This document shows positions 1 through 4,263 of a stretch of DNA of 5,518 nt, one piece after another. Source of the stretch: Pedobacter sp. (lineage in GTDB: Bacteria > Bacteroidota > Bacteroidia > Sphingobacteriales > Sphingobacteriaceae); the NCBI GenBank assembly GCA_004295885.1, contig SEDG01000473.1:1-5518 (forward strand), written 5' to 3'. Both the position numbers and the translations under genes were made by a program. The notes beneath the pieces were generated by a model. That model saw nothing but the letters and a program-made list of their open reading frames with translations, was not told where the DNA came from and did not search any database. How positions within the stretch are numbered: the first letter of the stretch is position 1; each line of letters starts with the position of its first letter.

Positions 1-6
1 TACAAA

Positions 7-675
7 ATGATAGAACTTAAAAACATAGAAAAATACTACGCTAACAAAGGTGTAAAAAGTTACATCCTTCGTCACGTAACAACGAGCATTAAACAAGGCG
101 AATTTGTTTCCATTATGGGCCCCTCTGGTGCCGGAAAATCAACTTTGTTAAATATTTTAGGAATGCTAGAAGAGCCAACTTATGGCGAATATCATTTCAT
201 GGGCGAAGATGTAACGGCAATGAAAGAGCGCCAAAGGATTGAATTGTATCGCAATCATATTGGCTTTGTTTTTCAGGCTTATCATTTAATTGATGAGATG
301 ACGGTTGCCGAAAATATTGAAGCCCCGTTATTGTACAAAAAAATCCCTTCTTCAGAACGTAAAAGTCGCATAGCGGATATTTTGGACCGCTTTAATATGG
401 TGGCAAAAAAAGATTTGTTTCCCAATCAACTATCAGGCGGACAACAGCAATTGGTAGGCATCGCTAGAGCTTTGGTTGCGCAACCATCGATTATTTTGGC
501 TGATGAACCAACTGGCAACTTACAATCTGCACAAGCAGAGCAGATAATGGATTTATTCAAAAAGTTAAATCAAGAAGAAGGAATTACTATTCTTCAGGTT
601 ACACACTCGGAGAAAAATGCACAATATGGAAACAGAATTTTAACTATAGAAGATGGGGTTATAAAGGAAGACGTT
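7..675 (+). other. ATPase segment of the joined ORF (LolD/MacB-like ABC ATP-binding protein)
   Basis: This is the nucleotide-binding protein, which in this family is usually encoded as a separate subunit of about 220-230 residues. Homology appears to run through the final strand and the IEDGVIKED stretch at residues 214-222, where such proteins normally end within a few residues. All catalytic motifs are intact, so this part alone could be an active cytoplasmic ATPase. Two small departures from the general consensus are visible: LSGGQQQLV instead of LSGGQQQRV after the signature, and a D-loop reading NLQSAQ. No stop codon follows. The end coordinate is approximate, because the exact join cannot be placed without an intact homologue. 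Confidence 0.8.
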
Positions 676-2985
676 TCAGAATTTCACGATTTTTTTACGC
701 CAGATAACAAGGCTTATTGGCAACAAAGAAGTGAATCAAGAATTGCAACGGTACTAAAGGAAAAGATACCACAGTTTAAGTATGTAACTAAAGCCAGCGA
801 AGGTTGGGGAGATGGTTATTCTGTAAAAATCGATAAAAATAATCCCGTAATTGTTAAGGATATAGTTGATGCTGATTCACTTTTCTTCAAGGTATTTCCA
901 TATGAATTTATAGATGGCGATGAATCTACTGCAATGAACGCTCCAAATACTATTGTTTTAAAGCAAAGTGTAGCTATTCAATTATTCGGAACAGATAAAA
1001 TTATAGGCAGGCAGCTTAAATTAGTGAGATGGAGAAGCGATGAGGGCAATTTGATGACTGTAACAGGTGTGGTAAAAGACCCTTCAACGTCTGAAAGTTT
1101 AGCATTTAATGCAGTTACGCATACTGGAGATAGGGATGCCGACCCAGACCAAATAGGCAGTTCAAACTATACGGGAATTTATGTCCGGGCAGAGAAATCT
1201 CTAGATACAAATGTGCTAAACAAAAGCCTTCTAAATGTTTATGTCGATTATAAAAAGGCACTGCTGAAAGCTAGAGGAACAACTTACGAAGAGTTTTATA
1301 AAGAAAAAAACAGAAAAGCAGGCTTAAAGATATTACCAATTAGTGAAGTATATTCAACCCCATCGTTCTCAGAAAACTGGTTAGATAAAATTAAGCCAAT
1401 TATTGCATTATCAATTTTCTTGTTAATTATTTCGGTTATCAATTTTGTGAATTTGGCAACTGCTCAATCTGTACAACGGGCAAAAGAAGTAGGGGTAAAA
1501 AAGGTATTAGGCGCTTATAAAAAACAATTGGTGTTACAATTTTTAATGGAGGCGGCTATTCAAACACTCACCTCTCTATTTATTACAATTATACTAGTCG
1601 AATTATTATTGCCAGCTTTTAGCAGTCATTTTGATGTGCAGCTTAGTTTTTGGCATAGCAATCAACTGTTTTCGATTAGTGCTCAATTAGTTGGATTATT
1701 TGTACTGATAACGTTACTGGCAGGTTTTTATCCAGCAATGGTGTTGGCAAAATATAATCCTGTTAAGGTGTTAAAAGGTAATTACGAAAGTGGTTTCAAC
1801 GGTATCGCCTTACGAAATGGCTTAGTGGTTTTACAATTTATCATAGCAGTAACCTTTATCATCGGCATTGGTGTCATGTACAAACAGAATGATTACATGG
1901 CCAGTAAAGATTTAGGTTTCGATCGAGATAAGTTGATAAACATTTCTACCAACTACGATGAAGGCGACGCGTTCGTTGAAAGTATTAAAAGAATGCCATC
2001 CGTAAAATATGTAGCAACAACAACTCAAGTAATCGGCAATACTTTCAATACCCCAATTGAGCTTAATTTTAACAATCAGAAATTCGATGTGAATGCGGTA
2101 ACGGTTACCATGGATGCATTACCAGCGTTAGGTGTCAAGGTTTTAAGCGGAAGGATTTTTGGAAAGGAATATGCGCAAGACACCATAAATTCTGTAGTAC
2201 TGAATCAATCGGCTGCCAATTTATTGGGTAAAAATTTAGTTGGAAAAATATTTACAAGTGGAAAAAAGAACGATGCTTTTCAAGTGGTTGGGGTTATTAA
2301 AGACTATAATAACGAAAGCTTTGAAAAGGCAGTTTTACCTACCATTTACAAAGTAACTCATTTAGGTGGCTCTTCAAACACCAATAATTTGTTAGTTCGT
2401 TTTGATAATGAGCATTACCAGTCAGCCATTAAAACAATAGAGGCGGAATGGAAAAAAGTATACCCTGATTTTCCAATGATTTATACTTCTGTGGAAGATG
2501 CCTTTCAAAAAGAACTGAAACCATCTGTTAGGTTGATGCAAATTGTTGTGCTTTTTAGCATCATTTCTGTTGTACTTTCATTATTAGGTTTGTTTGCTCT
2601 TTCTACTTTCATGGCAAAGCGCAGAACGAAAGAAATCGCAATCCGTAAAATATTGGGCGCATCAGATTTCCAAATCATTAATATGCTTAATAAATCATTT
2701 ATGATTTTGGTTATCAGTGCAAACTTAATTAGTTGGCCAATTGCATTCATATTAACTAAAAAATGGCTAGAAGGATTTGCTTATAGAATAGATATGCCTT
2801 TTTGGCCATTTGCCATTGCAACCTTAACATCAGTAATAATTGCTGTATTAACGGTTAGTTTACAGGCGAGAAAAGCTGCGGTTAATAATCCGTTACTTTT
2901 AATTATCCGCCTAAAAGGATTGTTTCTATTGTGCCTTCGCAAACTGAATTGCTTTTTGATTTGGGCCTGGATGATGAAGTTGTAG
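7..2985 (+). CDS. ABC exporter ATPase read in frame into an FtsX/MacB-type permease (probable collapsed pair of genes)
   Basis: The 992-residue frame joins two proteins that are normally separate. Residues 1-222 are a complete LolD/MacB-type ATPase: Walker A GPSGAGKST (38-46), Q-loop Q90, signature LSGGQQQ (142-148), Walker B IILADEP (162-168), H-loop H200. Residues from about 230 on are a double FtsX-domain permease: periplasmic domain 1 (about 245-455), membrane segments near 462-487, 515-540 and 556-580, a second anchor at 603-626, periplasmic domain 2 (about 627-835) and segments near 842-868, 896-917 and 929-951. The FtsX motifs RAKEVGVKKVLGA (491-503) and RTKEIAIRKILGA (873-885) are clear. 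The permease's own N-terminal anchor is absent, so periplasmic domain 1 has no membrane crossing before it. From about residue 962 the tail is an out-of-frame reading of the next gene. ATG at 7 fits the family start; no Shine-Dalgarno is visible, as usual in Bacteroidota. The family uses ATP hydrolysis to drive periplasmic movements for efflux or lipoprotein release; the substrate here is unknown. The domains are certain, a single functional protein is doubtful. Confidence 0.9.
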   Translation: MIELKNIEKYYANKGVKSYILRHVTTSIKQGEFVSIMGPSGAGKSTLLNILGMLEEPTYGEYHFMGEDVTAMKERQRIELYRNHIGFVFQAYHLIDEMTVAENIEAPLLYKKIPSSERKSRIADILDRFNMVAKKDLFPNQLSGGQQQLVGIARALVAQPSIILADEPTGNLQSAQAEQIMDLFKKLNQEEGITILQVTHSEKNAQYGNRILTIEDGVIKEDVSEFHDFFTPDNKAYWQQRSESRIATVLKEKIPQFKYVTKASEGWGDGYSVKIDKNNPVIVKDIVDADSLFFKVFPYEFIDGDESTAMNAPNTIVLKQSVAIQLFGTDKIIGRQLKLVRWRSDEGNLMTVTGVVKDPSTSESLAFNAVTHTGDRDADPDQIGSSNYTGIYVRAEKSLDTNVLNKSLLNVYVDYKKALLKARGTTYEEFYKEKNRKAGLKILPISEVYSTPSFSENWLDKIKPIIALSIFLLIISVINFVNLATAQSVQRAKEVGVKKVLGAYKKQLVLQFLMEAAIQTLTSLFITIILVELLLPAFSSHFDVQLSFWHSNQLFSISAQLVGLFVLITLLAGFYPAMVLAKYNPVKVLKGNYESGFNGIALRNGLVVLQFIIAVTFIIGIGVMYKQNDYMASKDLGFDRDKLINISTNYDEGDAFVESIKRMPSVKYVATTTQVIGNTFNTPIELNFNNQKFDVNAVTVTMDALPALGVKVLSGRIFGKEYAQDTINSVVLNQSAANLLGKNLVGKIFTSGKKNDAFQVVGVIKDYNNESFEKAVLPTIYKVTHLGGSSNTNNLLVRFDNEHYQSAIKTIEAEWKKVYPDFPMIYTSVEDAFQKELKPSVRLMQIVVLFSIISVVLSLLGLFALSTFMAKRRTKEIAIRKILGASDFQIINMLNKSFMILVISANLISWPIAFILTKKWLEGFAYRIDMPFWPFAIATLTSVIIAVLTVSLQARKAAVNNPLLLIIRLKGLFLLCLRKLNCFLIWAWMMKL
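700..2892 (+). other. Permease segment of the joined ORF (FtsX/MacB-PCD family), lacking both ends
   Basis: About 730 residues remain of a permease that in Bacteroidota is usually close to 790-800 residues with eight membrane segments. Seven are visible here. The missing one is the N-terminal anchor together with the short cytoplasmic start. The remaining part opens inside periplasmic domain 1, where the typical wording FFKVFPYEFIDGD lies at ORF residues 293-305. At the other end the sequence is normal up to KAAVNNP (956-962). The usual last residues, a short VKSLR-like tail before the stop, are replaced by hydrophobic out-of-frame sequence. Missing both ends, the protein is unlikely to insert correctly. 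The family placement is secure; the boundaries are approximate. Confidence 0.75.
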
Positions 2986-3659
2986 GCATTACCAAATTTT
3001 GTATTCATCCAATAGAAAAGTTTGCCGCTAAAACCAAAATAGGTGGAACGAAAAAACTTTTAATCGAAAAAATTAGAGATTTAAAACCCGATTTAATTAT
3101 TGGCAATAAAGAAGAAAATACGCAAGGCGAAGTAGAATTATTGATGCAAGAATTTCCAGTTTGGATGAGCGATATCTATAATTTAGAAGATGCGATAAAA
3201 ACCATCACGCAAATAGGAGAGTTGGTTAATCGTGAGCCCGAAGCTGCTTATTTAAATCATTTAATTCATGCAGGTTTTACAGATTTACAAACTTTGGCAG
3301 TCGAAAAAAGCATTAACCAATCTGTTGCTTATTTAATTTGGAAAGACCCGTTTATGTTTGCTGGGCGAAAGACCTTTATAGACGATATCTTAAGGAAAAT
3401 CGGTTTGCAAAACGTAATCGAACAAAGCAGGTATCCTGAGTTAAGTCTCCCTCAACTCCAAACGCTCAACCCCCAACTCATTTTCCTTTCTTCAGAACCT
3501 TATCCTTTTAAGCAAAAACACATTGATGAAATTCAATCAGTCTTGCCTAATGCAAAAGTAATGCTGGTAGATGGCGAGATGTTTTCTTGGTATGGCAGTA
3601 GATTGGTTAAAGCTGTAAACTATCTTTTTCATTTGCAGGATGAATTAAGGGTTCATTAG
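2931..3659 (+). CDS. BtuF-like ABC transporter substrate-binding protein (helical-backbone metal receptor family), 5'-truncated
   Basis: The protein belongs to the periplasmic-binding-like family that includes the cobalamin-binding protein BtuF and siderophore-binding proteins. Recognisable stretches, counted from GTG 2931, are VPSQTELL (read as MPSQTELL when GTG initiates) at 1-8, TKFCIHP (21-27), GGTKKL (38-43), KPDLIIGNKEEN (52-63), WKDPFMFAGRKTFIDD (137-152) and VDGEMFSWYGSR (213-224). GTG 2931 is the only conventional start codon, but it is probably not the real start. The same frame upstream reads VTFNYPPKRIVSI from 2892, which is the expected first strand of the family, and then hits TAA at 2886-2888. 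The gene has therefore lost its ATG and about 10-15 codons. No signal peptide or lipobox is visible; many Bacteroidota relatives, as I recall, also lack one. A vitamin B12 or metal-chelate ligand is inferred from family only. No BtuC or BtuD partner lies in the window. Confidence 0.85.
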   Translation: MPSQTELLFDLGLDDEVVGITKFCIHPIEKFAAKTKIGGTKKLLIEKIRDLKPDLIIGNKEENTQGEVELLMQEFPVWMSDIYNLEDAIKTITQIGELVNREPEAAYLNHLIHAGFTDLQTLAVEKSINQSVAYLIWKDPFMFAGRKTFIDDILRKIGLQNVIEQSRYPELSLPQLQTLNPQLIFLSSEPYPFKQKHIDEIQSVLPNAKVMLVDGEMFSWYGSRLVKAVNYLFHLQDELRVH

Positions 3660-3674
3660 TTAAATTGTTCATTG

Positions 3675-3694
3675 CCGTCGGCTTTAGCTGGCGG
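3675..3694 (+). repeat. Hairpin-forming inverted repeat downstream of the BtuF-like gene
   Basis: CCGTCGGC and GCTGGCGG flank a TTTA loop and form an 8-bp stem with two G-U wobbles. The wobbles pair only in a + strand transcript; on the other strand they would be mismatches. It starts 16 bases after the stop at 3659. No T-run follows, so it may act as a 3'-end stabiliser or processed repeat rather than an intrinsic terminator. From memory, similar CCGTYGGCTTTAGC palindromes are frequent between genes of Flavobacterium and Pedobacter. Confidence 0.6.
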
Positions 3695-3759
3695 AGAATA
3701 GATTAGAAAAAGAATGTCAGTAGTTCTTTAGTCTCTTTAGCCAATTTTTTCATTCCAAG

Positions 3760-3777
3760 TCCCGAGAAAAATCGGGA
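3760..3777. repeat. Perfect 6-bp inverted repeat TCCCGA/TCGGGA
   Basis: TCCCGA (3760-3765) and TCGGGA (3772-3777) are perfect inverse complements around the loop GAAAAA. Similar TCCCGA palindromes recur, as I recall, in Sphingobacteriaceae intergenic DNA. No T-run follows on the + strand. On the minus strand too only short T-runs are seen, so a terminator role is uncertain. Confidence 0.5.
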
Positions 3778-3865
3778 GCTGTCCATTTCAATAAGGTTTA
3801 TTTTACAAAGTTGGTAATTCTTGGCGGTTTGCAGCCCTATATAGTTGCACAAGCCAATATTAACT

Positions 3866-3907
3866 AAACGGGATTGAAGCGAGGACGAAGTAAAGCGGAA
3901 AGCCCGA
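3866..3907. repeat. Probable dispersed intergenic repeat with CGGG/CCCG ends
   Basis: A GC-richer block in AT-rich surroundings begins CGGGATTGAAGCG and ends AAAGCGGAAAGCCCG, with CGGG at 3869-3872 and CCCG at 3903-3906 as a short terminal inverted repeat. The wording GGGATTGAAGCG...GCGGAAAGCCCG resembles, from memory, a repeat common between genes in Pedobacter relatives. One copy in the window cannot prove it is a repeat. Confidence 0.4.
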
Positions 3908-3980
3908 CTAGCCTTAATAGATTTGCCGCAACTGCTTTTCTAATTCCTTAAAGCCTCAATATTAATAAGATAGAAATTTG

Positions 3981-4002
3981 ATGTTTTGCGCATTCAAAAC
4001 AT
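3981..4002. repeat. Perfect 8-bp inverted repeat ATGTTTTG/CAAAACAT
   Basis: ATGTTTTG (3981-3988) and CAAAACAT (3995-4002) are exact inverse complements around a 6-base loop CGCATT. The repeat lies about 57 bases upstream of the -33 box of the tRNA promoter. It could be a protein-binding operator or an RNA hairpin; the sequence alone does not decide. Confidence 0.5.
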
Positions 4003-4058
4003 TCCAACTTTACAACATTAAAACCTTCCAATATTTCTCAAAAATAAATCATCATAAT

Positions 4059-4088
4059 TTTGTTTATTGATGCAAAACGCTATCTTTG
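4059..4088 (+). promoter_or_regulatory. Bacteroidota-type sigma-A promoter for tRNA-Leu and probably tig
   Basis: The -33 box TTTG (4059-4062) and the -7 box TATCTTTG (4081-4088), separated by 18 bases, match the Bacteroidota consensus TTTG and TAnnTTTG almost perfectly. Transcription would start a few bases after 4088, roughly 15-20 bases before the mature tRNA start at 4111. No second promoter of this quality lies between the tRNA and tig, so the two are probably co-transcribed. A 6-bp inverted repeat, TGCAAA (4071-4076) with TTTGCA (4085-4090), overlaps the -7 box. Confidence 0.75.
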
Positions 4089-4110
4089 CAATCCAAAATA
4101 AATCCTAACT

Positions 4111-4182
4111 GCGGATGTGGCGTAATTGGTAGCCGCACCAGACTTAGGATCTGGCGCTTCACGGCGTGGGGGTTCGAGTCCC
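4111..4182 (+). tRNA. tRNA-Leu (anticodon TAG), 3' end missing
   Basis: The class II leucine tRNA is clear. It has acceptor 5' strand GCGGATG (4111-4117), a 3-bp D-stem GCG/CGC (4120-4122, 4134-4136) with the conserved GG at 4128-4129, and an anticodon stem CCAGA/TCTGG (4138-4142, 4150-4154). The loop CTTAGGA places anticodon TAG at 4145-4147. A long variable arm follows (4155-4167, CGC/GCG stem), then T-stem GGGGG (4168-4172) and loop TTCGAGT (4173-4179). Only CCC (4180-4182) of the T-stem 3' side is present. The sequence then becomes AAAGAATTAA, with no CATCCGC to pair with the acceptor strand. As it stands, the transcript could not form an aminoacylatable tRNA. It would read CUA and probably CUG codons. 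Identity is near certain; whether the defect is real is not. Confidence 0.88.
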
Positions 4183-4228
4183 AAAGAATTAATTGTAAAT
4201 CGATGTGTTGTTTGAGTTCGGCAATTTG

Positions 4229-4263
4229 TCTCAAATCTCATATCTCAATACTCATATCTAAAA
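4229..4263 (+). repeat. Five degenerate tandem heptamers (TCTCAWA) reaching the tig start codon
   Basis: Consecutive 7-base units read TCTCAAA (4229-4235), TCTCATA (4236-4242), TCTCAAT (4243-4249), ACTCATA (4250-4256) and TCTAAAA (4257-4263), the last overlapping the A of the tig ATG. The array occupies the place where a ribosome-binding site would lie, and no Shine-Dalgarno sequence is present. From memory, similar heptamer strings precede other genes in Pedobacter-like genomes. A role in translation or as a slippage-prone leader is inference. Confidence 0.65.

Larger units (their letters stand above)
3660..4110. other. Gene-free stretch with hairpin-forming repeats and a promoter
   Basis: No convincing protein gene lies in these 451 bases. 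The stretch holds three inverted repeats (3675-3694, 3760-3777, 3981-4002), a GC-richer block with CGGG and CCCG ends (3866-3907), and the Bacteroidota-type promoter for the downstream tRNA (4059-4088). None of the hairpins is followed by a T-run, so I see no classical intrinsic terminator for the BtuF-like gene. The GC-richer islands in an AT-rich background look like dispersed intergenic repeats, which is an inference. A short minus-strand frame (3786-3703) is mentioned under findings and not annotated as a gene. Confidence 0.6.

Noticed and set aside
2505..2750. Minus-strand open frame of 81 residues
   Set aside because: It lies opposite the well-conserved last part of the permease (membrane segments and RTKEIAIRKILGA motif) and shows no recognisable domain; it is a shadow of the + strand gene.
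7..2985. A new type of single-chain ABC exporter
   Set aside because: The missing membrane anchor, the lost C-terminus and the similar defects at the next two gene boundaries make a deletion or assembly join much more likely than a functional new architecture.
2781..3008. Minus-strand open frame of 75 residues across the permease/BtuF-like boundary
   Set aside because: Both strands here are explained by + strand coding sequence with family-typical motifs, and the minus frame spans the collapsed boundary without resembling a protein family.
3760..3777. Intrinsic terminator for the BtuF-like gene
   Set aside because: The hairpin is short and is followed by GCTGTCC, not by a T-run; the distance from the stop codon is also about 100 bases.
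4111..4200. Attachment site of an integrated element at the tRNA 3' end
   Set aside because: No integrase, no direct repeat of the tRNA 3' end and no foreign-looking cargo are present; tig follows within 81 bases.
4229..4263. CRISPR-like repeat array
   Set aside because: The units are 7 bases in direct tandem with no spacers and no palindromic repeat, so it is a simple tandem repeat.
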